Positions 22,701 to 33,445 of a stretch of DNA of 64,000 bases are shown piece by piece. The notes under the pieces were generated by a model, which saw only the letters and a program-made list of their open reading frames with translations, did no database searches and was not told the DNA's origin. Source of the stretch: Trichobilharzia szidati (lineage: Eukaryota; Platyhelminthes; Trematoda; Strigeidida; Schistosomatidae). The stretch is from the NCBI GenBank assembly GCA_944472155.2, contig OX235279.1, positions 157,626,199 through 157,690,198 on the forward strand, in the 5' to 3' direction. Both the position numbers and the translations under genes were made by a program. How positions within the stretch are numbered: the first letter of the stretch is position 1; each line of letters begins with the position of its first letter.

Positions 22701-22930
22701 GAGTCTTACAACCTCAGCGTTCCGATGGAACCGGCCCGTTGTGGTTTTTTCCTTTGGATTTAGGCAGGACACTTGAGTGGCACAGACTGTTATTCTCAAA
22801 ACTGAATCGCTCTAGTGTCACCGAAGCTTGGGGACGTATTAAAGGCTCCGTTCGCTGCCTCCTTATGGTTCGAGGTCTGCTTTCGCAGCATCGGATGTGT
22901 CCTCTAAATTTCCCCTCGATCTCATACCAC
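19780..22930 (-). mobile_element. Element D, Jockey/CR1-type non-LTR retrotransposon (broken), left copy
   Basis: The minus strand carries an APE endonuclease frame 22799-22152 (SCLYSNVRGKIGELRNLQAH, ETWLTP, GGGVAIYFD, GGIYRSP, IAGDFNAPSLN), a linker frame 21930-21586 and an RT frame 21175-19901. The RT has EAQHGFRKGRSCVTYLLSAW, VIFVDFEKAFDTVHHDL, GVSQGSILGPLMFLIFINDL and LLYADDVKIW, plus a full C terminus to HPNGLSP. Stops separate the frames (for example TGA just before the FKGGDRQNPTSYRPVALLP block near 21260), so it is dead. The 3' end near 19780 has an AT-rich microsatellite tail. Confidence 0.85.
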
Positions 22931-23600
22931 CGTTATATATATATTTATTCCTGTTTATGCAGGAACATACCAATTGTACAGGCATGGATAAGTTATTATA
23001 TAAATTACAGTTTGTTTGTTCAATCTAACATTAGAGTCAGTCAGAACAGTCTGCAAAATAGTCTGTCTGTGTAACACATAAAGAGATATAGAAATATTGT
23101 CTTCGCATTAACAAAAAACCCAGACTTCAGATGAGTGTGATACAAATATCTGGGAAAAATAAAGCTTGAAGTCAATTCTCCTATAAAACTTTGTTGTGAA
23201 CAGCATCCGTGAGATAAAGTTTATTGATGTATTATTTTGATTCAATAATGTATTTATTCCATTTTTGTCAGCAGTCTTATCGTAATTTTATAATAGGAAA
23301 GAAATTTGATCTTTGATACGAAAATTAGATAAGGTAATGTTAGATTGTTTTACTGCATCAAATGGGGTCAATTCTAGAACTATCCATTTGCGCCATTTGC
23401 GTCAGCATGGCAGACTGTACATGTAAGTTGAGTAATACATTGGAAACTACTTGGAAACCAGATGTTTCTTTATATCAGATCAAGAATAATCCTTGTACAG
23501 AATGTTAGCCAGCGTTTTCAAGTGGTTGCATCGGATCGTTCATGGAATTTGAGTTTGAATTTACATAAATGGTCATTTCAGTTTAGATGTTGGGTTGTTC
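22931..23600. other. Spacer DNA between D and C, includes a repeat shared with 46.8 kb
   Basis: There is no gene. The stretch 23065-23185 (tcttcgcattaacaaaaaac ... aataaagcttgaagtcaatt) is the reverse complement, with differences, of about 46798-46915, inside the Mutator-like element. The rest is AT-rich without frames. Confidence 0.55.
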
Positions 23601-25543
23601 GACCTCGACCAGGAGGTATATAGAAGATTACGCTCAGCAGGTAGATAAAGTATGTAAATATGGAAAGAACATTATTATTTTATGTACATATAAATGTTTA
23701 TAAATGTATATCATTGTATAGTAAACACTACCCATAATCTAGTTGTTTTTCATGTAATTTTGCGAAGTCTTAGAGTTTATTTAGTGTCGTAATATTTAAT
23801 AATGAGTCTAGGCGTTAGAGTGTTCTAATAGCTCATGCGTTTTAGAATTAAGTGGTGCGGTGTGATTGGCATAGTCATTGGGATGAAGCAGTTCATATAG
23901 CAAGCGTTTGAAGGTTATAATAGAGTGACAGGTCCTTATTTCTAGGGGTAAACTGTTCCAGATCTTAGAGTACATGACTATGAAGAAGTTTGCACGGAGT
24001 GTTGTCTTGCAGTTTTTCCTAGATACTGTGCACGTTTGGTTACGAAGATTGTAAGAGCCTTCCGGTGAGAACTGTATCTTCTTACTGTCTGAGAATGATA
24101 TTTTATGCAATATTTTAAAGAAGAATGTTAGGTTAATGCTCAGTCGTCTCATCCAGAGTGGGTCAATACCTAGAGTTATACACCTTGATGTGTAGTCCTT
24201 TTCGCAGTCAAATCCTAGTAGTTTAGACGTGAAGTATCGTTGGACACTTTCTATTTTAAGTTTGTCACTTACGCGAGTGCTGCTGAGAATAAATGGACAA
24301 TATTCAAGTAGTGGTCTGACACAAGTTTTATATAATAATAGTTTCGCATCGTAGCTGTGGAAATTCCTGAGTATGCACCCCAGGAGCATCCTCGATTTAC
24401 GCGTCTGTGTCGCCACTTGCTCAGAAAATGTCAAGTCACTAGAGTACCTGAGTCCTAGGTCAACAACACTTTGGAGTTTAGGCAAGTCAAGAGATTCAAG
24501 TACCAGTTTAATATTTATTGAGGGTGCACCGAAACAGATCCAACCACATTTTTTAAGGTTGAAGTTTAGGTTCCATGTGGAGGACCATGCGGTTACTCGA
24601 TCTAGTTCTTCCTGAACAGCTTTCTGAAAGTACCCTAAGTTATCACAGTGGAATGTGTAAGCTACTTTAAGATCATCTGCAAAGATGAATGGTTTGCCAG
24701 GTGAGAAACAGCTGCATATGTCGTTGACATAGAGAGTAAATAGGAGGGGGCCTAAGACGCTACCTTGAACTACTCCAGAAGTGACTGGACTAGGTTTAGA
24801 GTTTACAGAACCCAGTCTAACTACTTGGGACCTATTGTTAAGGAATGATTCAATCCATCCTAATAATGGGTTACTTATTCCTAAGGAGTTTAGCTTATTT
24901 ATTAGAAGCAAATGGTCAACGCGGTCAAAGGCTTTGGATATGTCGAAGTAGATGACTAGTACTAGTTGTTGTTTGTCACGGCTGCTAGTTATATAGTTAA
25001 AGAAGTCAAGGTGACATGTCATGCATGATCTGGATTTTAGGAATCCATGTTGGTTTGGACTTAGAATATTGCAGCTGAGCATATGTTTGAGGATATCATC
25101 TTTAACTATTCGTTCAATGATTCTAGATACTATGGGTGTAATATTGATTGGCCTATAGTTGTTGACTTCAGTTTTTGATCCGGATTTGTGTTTGGGTACT
25201 ATAAATGTCGTTTTCCATTTATCTGGATAGGTTTGGCTTTCTAGGGACATTGTAAAAATCTTAAGTAATAAAACGGAAATGTCAGAACCACCGTGTTTAT
25301 AAAGATACGATGGTATACCGTCAAAACCGGCACTACTAGAGCTTTTAAGAGTATTAACGGCTTGGTTAATATTAGAGTAAGTGAAATGAACTGTAGGGAT
25401 TTGTTTCAGCGTTGAAGATAAAGGGAGTTCCATTTTAGATTGTAAACCGAGAAGTGGACTTGTAGGCTTAAGGTAGTTAGCTGCAAACGTCTCGTTAAAC
25501 AGTTCACACATGTCTGCATGTTTGCTGTATAGTTTGCCCTTGT
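23600..25543 (-). pseudogene. Element C copy 1: ORF2 from linker to C terminus plus 3' UTR
   Basis: The minus-strand frame begins at the arm junction and runs to a stop at 23808. It includes NKGKLYSKHADMCELFNETF, VNTLKSSSSAGFDGIPSYLY, YRPINITPIVSRIIERIVKD, NQHGFLKSRSCMTCHLDFFN, VIYFDISKAFDRVDHLLL, SGVVQGSVLGPLLFTLYVND and FIFADDLKV. The RT is intact (FADD) and the C terminus is complete (ending LLEHSNA). The first codons of the open frame, MESGSS, come from element D read backwards, so the apparent start is chimeric. The 3' limit near 23600 is approximate. Confidence 0.85.
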
Positions 25544-28220
25544 TTATTGAACTCCCAGACTCCATATGGTGTCATTTCACCGTTGGCCACATCAAGCATT
25601 TACTTGGTGGCATCTACCGATCTCCCACCTGTGGGGCAGAGCACAATCAGCTACTGCTCAGCCCTATCACAGGGATACGAGACTTGGGCTATGGCCAAAT
25701 CACCATTGCTGGAGATTTCAATGCCCCATCACTGAACCTTGGCTCGAGGTATGCTAAGGGAAAATTCGGCCGAAATCTACTGCAAGCTATTCGGAACACG
25801 GGACTGGCTGAGAACGTTGGAGCCCTAGTGGAAAGTCATCAAAACTAGACTACATTCTAACTAGTGACCAACTACTTGTCGAAAAGGTCCAGATCACGAC
25901 TCCTCTAGGAAGTAGTGACCATGCAGTCATAGGTTTCGACCTCGTTCTCCGTGAGCATTTGCAGTGGGACGCTACGCAGCCATGTCTGTGTTATAGCAAG
26001 GATGACTATGCTGAAATGCGGAGGCTCTTGTCCAATGCAGACTGGCCCTAAGCATGGGATGAGCTGTCTGTGGATGAACACTGGGAAGCGGTAAAAAAGA
26101 TTATTCATGCAGTAATCTCGGATACCGTCCCTTTAGTCACAACACAGCCCAAAAGAAAGTCATCATGGTTAAAGAGAGGCACGCAGCGTATTCCGCAAGC
26201 AAAGCGGAAGGCTTGGTTTACGTGGCGCGTATCTAAAAGCCAGATCGACCCTGATGCATACCTGGAACTCAGGAACCGGTGCAATGCAAGAGTCAGGAGG
26301 GACAGAAGGTCATTCCAGGCTAACCTTGCTAAAAAAACTCCTGGCAAATCCGAAGAATTTGTACCGATTCATGTCGGAAAGGAAAGCAACCAACCAGGGG
26401 GGCATGCGCCTTAGTAGGCCAAAACGGTCAATATCTCACTAGCCTGGAGATGGCTGAAACATTTAGTTTAGCCTTCGCCAAACAGCTAAACAGCAATGTG
26501 GGTATTACCGTTACGGACCAAAATGGTGGCATCACTATTTCACAGGAGGAAGACCAAATAGCCACCCCCTAAATAAACGCTGCAATAGTACTGAGAAAGC
26601 TGCAGCGACTCATACCTGGGAAGTCCCCAGGTTGTGATGACATCAGGCCATCTGTTCTGAAACAGTGCGCCGAAGCTCTCTGTAGGCCTTCATGCAACTT
26701 GTTCCAACACTCCATGGAATCGGGGAAACTGCTAAGGGAATGAAAAAGAAGCATCCTTTCTCCAATCTTCAAGGGTGGGGATAGGCAAAATCCCACCAGT
26801 TATAGACCAGTAGCTCTACTCCCAGTGGTATCGAAAGTACTGGAAAGTATTATTGATGACCACATCAGGGAATATCTGGATAGGTCTAAAATACTCCATG
26901 AAGCCCAACACGGTTTCAGGAAAGGGAGATCCTGCGTCACTTACTTATTATCAGCTTGGGACGACTGGACATCATGCTGGGATATGAATGTTCCAGTCCA
27001 TGTGATCTTTGTAGACTTTGAGAAGGCATTTGACACTGTTCACCATGACCTTCTCCTACACAAAATAAGCCAGGTAGGTTTAGGTAAACCACTTCTGTCA
27101 TGGTTGAAGGACTACCTAACTGAAAGGCAATTTTGCACCAAGGTCAATCGAGTCCGATCATCTTGGCACAGCTCGTCATCAGGAGTGTCGCAGGGTTCTA
27201 TCCTGGGACCACTGATGTTCTTGATTTTTATCAATGATCTACCATGCCGTCTAAGCTGCCCGACTCTTCTATACGCTGATGATGTGAAGATATGGAGGGC
27301 GATAAAGTATCCGCAGGACTCAGATAGACTGCAGGCAGATCTAAGGCTTCTGGAAGACTGGGCGGTAGCCAGTGGCATGACTTTCAACCTGAAAAAGTGC
27401 AAAGTAGTGAAGTTACGCACCTGTAGACTGCAGAATGCAAGTTACACCCTGTGCAATGAAAGCTTGTCCTGCTCAACGTCGGAACGTGACTTAGGTCTAG
27501 TTCCAACGGAGAAAATGGACACAAACGTAAATTACACCGGGGATGTAGCGAGGGCATATGCGGTCATACACTTTACACATAGACAATTAGGTGCACTCAC
27601 TCCTGAGCTCTTTCTAAGGCTGTATAAAACATACGTCAGACCGCACCTTGAAGTGCATAATATCATTGCACCCCCACAGCTTAAAAGAGACGCCAACCTC
27701 TTGGAAAGAGTCCAACGACGGGCAACAAAAGGAGTGGTCGGTCTCCGAAATAAACCATACGATGAAAGGCTGAAGAAATTAGGCCTATTCACACTTAGTT
27801 ACCGTCGTCTTAGGGTGGATTTAATTACTGCCTACAAAATAACGAATGACCAGTATCACCCAAACAAAGGTGTTCTGCCATTGAGTAGGTATAGACTCCC
27901 TCGTGGAAATCCTAGAAGGATAGCTCATCAGAGGGCAAGGACCCGGGTGCGCTCCCACTTCTTTTCCCTGCTGGTTTGCCGTCCCTGGAATTCCTTACCA
28001 GCATATGTAGCTATGGCACCATCTGTGGACGCCTTTAAGCGAAGGCTGGACAACCATGCAGCGACACAAGGACTTCATCCAAATGGCCTGTCCCCTTAAA
28101 ATCGCATACACCATTCGAAGGTAGACAATTAAATTGGTCGTTTTACTTCTTCACATTCTCTTCCGTCTTACTCTCCTGACAGCTTTAACTACACCTATTA
28201 TTATTATCATTATTACTGGT
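25544..28220 (+). mobile_element. Element D, right-arm copy, 5' truncated at the arm edge
   Basis: This copy mirrors 19780-22456. The endonuclease starts only at LIELPDSIWCHF. The RT frame 26825-28099 differs from the left copy by two substitutions (Lys/Arg and Asn/Asp), and the linker by one (Leu/Gln). It carries the same stops as the left copy. Confidence 0.85.
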
Positions 28221-28604
28221 ATATATATATACCGGTTGACTGACGGTTGTTACGCTTTCTTATTCTTTTTCTGTCCGTTAGTCTGAATACCTTCACTAAT
28301 TATATCCATTATTATTATCATTATTATTATCTCTTTTCTATTGACGACGATACCGAAGGACCAACTGGTGAAAGGATCAACTCCATTCACAGTAGTAACA
28401 GTCTTAACACACCTCATACTACAAACCGCATATAATTAATTCCTGCAATACTCCTTTTGGAGTCAACCAAAGTTACGGCAGTCGAGTGGCGGGACGAGCT
28501 ACGCAGACGTTTACCGAAGATCAGGAACCTCTACCTCACAATCAAGAGGCGAGCACAAAGAAATCAAATTGGTTTATACTAGCTCGTAAAAACGATATTG
28601 GATA

Positions 28605-29730
28605 TTGGACCTGCCTCATTTAAACGAAACTAATTTTGTCAAATATGCTGATGACCTGACTGTATCACTGCCTATCACTTCTGAGTCTGACTGCTTCAAA
28701 CTTAATAGCTTTCTGTTGGACATCAGCAAGTGGTCTAAGTCAAATGGTCTTATGTTAAATCCTTCCAAATGTCAGGCATTTAACTTTACTTTCAAGCATC
28801 GACGTGACATACATGAACTAGTTAGTTCCCATGATGCCTGTAGCATAGATGGCACAGAAATTGAAACCAAGTCAAGCATTAAATACCTTGGATTAGTTCT
28901 TTCCTCTGACCTTTCATGGTCATCCTACATGTTATTGATCTCTACATTAAAAAGTTAAGACAATCAGGTATCAACCGACCTTTAGTTCTGCAATTTTTAA
29001 ACACCTGTATTTTACCCATTGTACTCTATTGTTCTCCATTAATCTTCCCTGGGCTTCTTAAAAAAGACTATGTTATATTACGAAGGGTATTAAATGCTGT
29101 GAGTAGGGCTTGTGGTTTGCCACTGCGTGAGCTTGTCAATACTATAGTCGAGAGACACGTAAATTCCTGTACAACGTGGGCAAAGGCCGTACTGTCAGAC
29201 CCTCTGCACCCTCTTTACTCACAACTATCCTCTTGTATCTCATCAGGTAGGACGAGAAGTCATATAAGAAATTATATGCTCATACCACTAAGTACAAAAA
29301 TTCTACAATACCGTATTTAGCCCGTATTTTATGTGTTGAAGACTCTGTCAGACGTGAAACGTATAAGTTAATATGTAATTAGCATAGTGAATCGACCCTT
29401 TCATTGTTCATCTTTCTGTAATTTTATGGTGTCACCCTTTCTATCGTTTAATTATAACTTTGCTATCTTTATTTTAGTTGTTATTACTATTATTACTATA
29501 ATTTTATACTTTATGCGTATTTTTCTCCGTACTGCTTACAGTAATTTGCTAAATAGCTGCTATAAAAACGTTTTGTTATCATTATTATGTAATGATTATT
29601 TCGTTTATTTATTTTTTGTTGTTGTCGTTTTTGAGTAAATTAAATGCAATATTGTACTGAATGCTGAAAATTCCTTGCTGTATCATTAGTACTGTTTTTG
29701 GAATAAAGCAAATTATTATTATTAAGTACT
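28605..29730 (+). pseudogene. Family B non-LTR 3' part, right arm
   Basis: This is the mirror image of 18270-19395, with identical translations (28605-28958 and 28916-29320) including the same frameshift between them. The end motif ggaataaagcaaat and a short ATT tail lie at 29699-29723. Confidence 0.8.
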
Positions 29731-29768
29731 TCTGAAGTCGCTTCTAAACTTGTGAACGAATCAAGTAG

Positions 29769-30342
29769 TGTTAGAGTCAGCGTACGCGATTGGATACGCC
29801 GGGGAGAGGATTGTGCTAGGGTGGTATGAAGCAACCAATACTTCGTGGACCAGATCAGTGGTGCTACTGTCGACAGAGAGCGTAGATCCCACTCGCCGGG
29901 GAGAGCGTGTCGGTGTGATGTGGTATCCTTGTTGTGTGTTGGGCTTTTTTGTCTTGCTTTTCCATTTTAGCCTAGTCCCGATTGGCCCAGGTTCTCGCAT
30001 GGGCAGTTCAGTTCAAGGATACCGCCGCTGTGGAAAAAAGGGATGGACCCTTTTTTGCCGGGGAGTGTCAATGGACGTGAACATTGAACGTTTGTTTATT
30101 GGAACTGGCAGCCATTGGTGGGCAACTCGAAGGCGCGAATGGTACGATCGCGTGCAAGTTGGAAGAAGGCGGAAAGAACATGTATAAAAAATTTATATTT
30201 TGTCTTGCTTTAATTGCCAAACAATATAAATTCGTTCAGGGAATACTGGTGTTTTGGATTTAAAGTTTGGACAAATACATAGTCATTATCGGTTCAAAGC
30301 GTCTTCCTTACAACAGGAACTAAGGGCTAGGTTCCTTGACAG
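29769..30342 (+). mobile_element. BEL/Pao-like LTR or 5' leader sequence, right arm
   Basis: This is the mirror of 17658-18233. It reads tgttagagtcagcg at 29769 and ends ggttccttgaca at 30341. The tataaaaaa at 30184 would suit a promoter in this orientation. At 30342 it passes without a gap into element C. Confidence 0.55.
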
Positions 30343-33300
30343 GTCCTTATTTCTAGGGGTAAACTGTTCCAGATCTTAGAGTACATGACTATGAAGAAGT
30401 TTGCACGGAGTGTTGTCTTGCAGTTTTTCCTAGATACTGTGCACGTTTGGTTACGTTGGTTGTAAGAGCCTTCCGGTGAGAACTGTATCTTCTTACTGTC
30501 TGAGAATGATATTTTATGCAAGACTTTAAAGAAGAATGTTAGGTTAATTCTCAGTCGTCTCATCCAGAGTGGGTCAATACCTAGAGTTATACACCTTGAT
30601 GTGTAGTCCTTTTCGCAGTCAAATCCTAGTAGTTTAGACGTGAAGTATCGTTGGACACTTTCTATTTTAAGTTTGTCACTTACGCGAGTGCTGCTGAGAA
30701 TAAATGGACAATATTCAAGTAGTGGTCTGACACAAGTTTTATATAATAATAGTTTTGCTTCGAAGCTGTGGAAATTCCTGAGTATGCATCCTCGATTTAC
30801 GCGATTGTGTCGCCACTTGCTCAGAAAATGTCAAGTCACTAGAGTACCTGAGTCCTAGGTCAACAACACTTTGGAGTTTAGGCAAGTCAAGAGATTCAAG
30901 TACCAGTTTAATATTTATTGAGGGTGCACCGAAGCATATCCAACCACATTTTTTAAGGTTGAATTTTAGGTTCCATGTGGAGGACCATGCAGTTACTCGA
31001 TCTAGTTCTTCCTGAACAGCTTTCTGAAAGTACCCTAAGTCATCACAATGGAATGTGTAAGCTACTTTAAGATCATCTGCAAAGATGAATGGTTTGCCAG
31101 GTGAGAAACAGCTGCATATGTCGTTGACATATAGAGTGAATAGGAAGGGGCCTAAGACGCTACCTTGAACTACTCCAGAAGTGACTGGACTAGGTTTAGA
31201 GTTTACAGAACCCAGTCTAACTACTTGGGACCTATTGTTAAGGAATGATTCAATCCATCCTAATAATGGGTTACTTATTCCTAAGGAGTTTAGCTTATTT
31301 ATTAGAAGCAAATGGTCAACGCGGTCAAAGGCTTTGGATATGTCGAAGTAGATGACTAGTACTAGTTGTTGTTTGTCACGGCTGCTAGTTATGTAGTTAA
31401 AGAAGTCAAGGTGACATGTCATGCATGATCTGGATTTTAGGAATCCATGTTGGTTTGGACTTAGAATATTGCAGCTGAGCATATGTCTGAGGATATCGTC
31501 TTTAACTATTCGTTCAATGATTCTAGATACTATGGGTGTAATATTGATTGGCCTATAGTTGTTGACTTCAGTTTTTGATCCGGATTTGTGTTTAGGCACT
31601 ATAAATGTCGTTTTCCATTTATCTGGATAGGTTTGGCTTTCTAGGGACATTGTAAAAATCTTAAGTAATAAAACGGAAATGTCAGAACCACCGTGTTTAT
31701 AAAGATACGATGGTATACCGTCAAAACCGGCACTACTAGAGCTTTTAAGAGTATTAACGGCTTGGTTAATATTAGAGTAAGTGAAATGAACTGTAGTGAT
31801 TTGTTTCAGCGTTGAAGATGAAGGGAGTTCTATTGTAGATTGTTAACCGAGAAGTGGACTTGTAGGCTTAAGGTAGTTAGCTGCAAACGTCTCGTTAAAC
31901 AGTTCACACATGTCTGCATGTTTGCTGTATAGTTTGCCCTTGTTTATAAGGAGAGAAATTTTATGGCTTTGGCGATTCATTCGTTTCTTTAGTATTTCTG
32001 TGAGAGCACCTACTCTGGTGGTGCTGGCTAGTGCCGTGCATTCTTCATTTCTCATACGCAAGTTATGAGCTTGCGAGATGGAGCTAAGAGTACTAAGTAT
32101 TGACCCTAGTGTACTAAAGTCGTGTCGCCTGAAGTAACTTGTTGACAGTCTTTTCAGTTTCCTACGATCCTTTGGCTTTATGAATGTCTTTCTACGTAGG
32201 GAAAACTTTAATGTTTGAAGTGGGATGACAGCATCTAAGCATGTGTTGGAGTTATAGTAAAAGATGTCTAGAGCTCTCGAGAGGCTATCAGTATAGAAGT
32301 ACTCACTCCATTCTGAGGATCTTAGCATTGATTTTACTAGAGTCCAGTCTGCCTTACTGTAGTTCCTGTAAGTTATTTGTTGTGAAGTAGGGGTATGGGT
32401 TGCATTGCTACTTGACGGAAGTGGCAGTGCACACGGCACTGTTTTGTGGTCACTCCCTGAAAACTCAGAACCTGCTAGGGTAGAAAGGGGACTTACATTG
32501 TGGCAGAAGATTAAGTCTAGTACGTTATTACCTCTTGTTGGGGTTGTGACAGTCTGCTTCCAGCCAAGTATATCCAGTGTGACTAAGAACTTATCAAGTT
32601 TAGTTGGACCTATGGGTATTTCCCAGTTGATTTCTGGTAAGTTAAAGTCTCCACATAGGATCTTATGATCGTAGTGGAGGGTGGATAATTGTTCTAGAGT
32701 ATTAATAAGTTGGGTCTCGTAATTACTAAAGGTGCCAGGTGCTCTGTAGGTGCATCCAATTAATACTATTGCATTATTAAAGTGTAAGTTAACCCATAAA
32801 GTCTCAGGCATGTTAAGTGTACTACTTTCTACTTGTGATACAGTAAGTGCATTCAGGAAGTACATAAGACAACCCCCTCCCTTACCACCTTCCCTGTCAC
32901 ACCGGAAGTGTGTATAGTTATCTAAGCTTATCTCTTCATCCAGTATGTTCGAGTTACAGCAGGATTCAGTGATGACAATTATAGGGGGTTTGTATATTAC
33001 TGTGAGTGCTCTGAGCATCGGTAGTTTATTTAGAACGGATCTAGCATTTATGAGGATTAGGTAAAGATGAGATTTGAAATAGCATTTGAAGTACTTAAGT
33101 TCGTTAATCAGCCCCGAATGTGGTTCAGCACCCAGTAGTACTGTTTGACATGACGACCCTATGTTAAGAGGAGTTTCAGCATCATGTTCACCTATGTCTA
33201 TCGAGTTGGTGTGTGCTGTTTTCGGTGAAGAATTGAGCGTTGGAGTACTGGATGTGCTATAGGCTAAGGCATTTTTATTTTTAGTTAAGCTAGAAACGGG

Positions 33301-33405
33301 GGTAGGGATCTTTATTTGACCTAAACTTGTGCATGTACCAAGTGTGCTTAGTGGATGCGGGCGAACTAGACTGTTCCTACATTCATGCAAAGGGGGAGCC
33401 AGCAC
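30342..33405 (-). pseudogene. Element C ORF2 (endonuclease-RT), one nonsense mutation and one 11 bp deletion
   Basis: The frame 33405-31843 encodes the APE endonuclease (LYLILINARSVLNKLPML, ITESC, GDFNLPEINWE, NVLDLIFCHN, GSDHKTV) and a basic linker. A single base change turns TTA (Leu, as in copy 1) into TAA near 31843. The RT resumes in the same frame with VKDDILRHML, the SCMTCHLDFF block, YFDISKAFDRV and FADDLKV. An 11 bp deletion near 30790 then shifts the frame after SRKSRM. The tail piece 30563-30342 ends at the arm border. Confidence 0.88.
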
Positions 33406-33445
33406 TAGCGGTTTAGGAGTGTTAGCATCCCTACCAGCTGTTTTT

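Larger units (their letters stand above)
25544..30342 (-). repeat. Large inverted repeat, right arm
   Basis: This is the near-identical inverted copy of 17658-22456. Its inner edge cuts element D inside the endonuclease, whereas D continues past the left arm to about 22930, so the right arm is the derived copy at that edge. It is bracketed by element C sequence on both sides. The inner junction shares ttat between C and D, and the outer junction shares tgacag between the BEL-like sequence and C. Confidence 0.97.

Noticed and set aside
23808..25565. 585-codon frame beginning MESGSSINKGK as a genuine protein start
   Set aside because: The first residues come from element D read in reverse; the true ORF2 start lies upstream in intact copies, so the start is a junction artefact.
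17658..30342. Inverted repeat as the terminal repeats of one giant DNA transposon
   Set aside because: There is no target duplication at 17658/30342, the arms end inside unrelated elements, and the arm content is a mosaic of dead retroelements.
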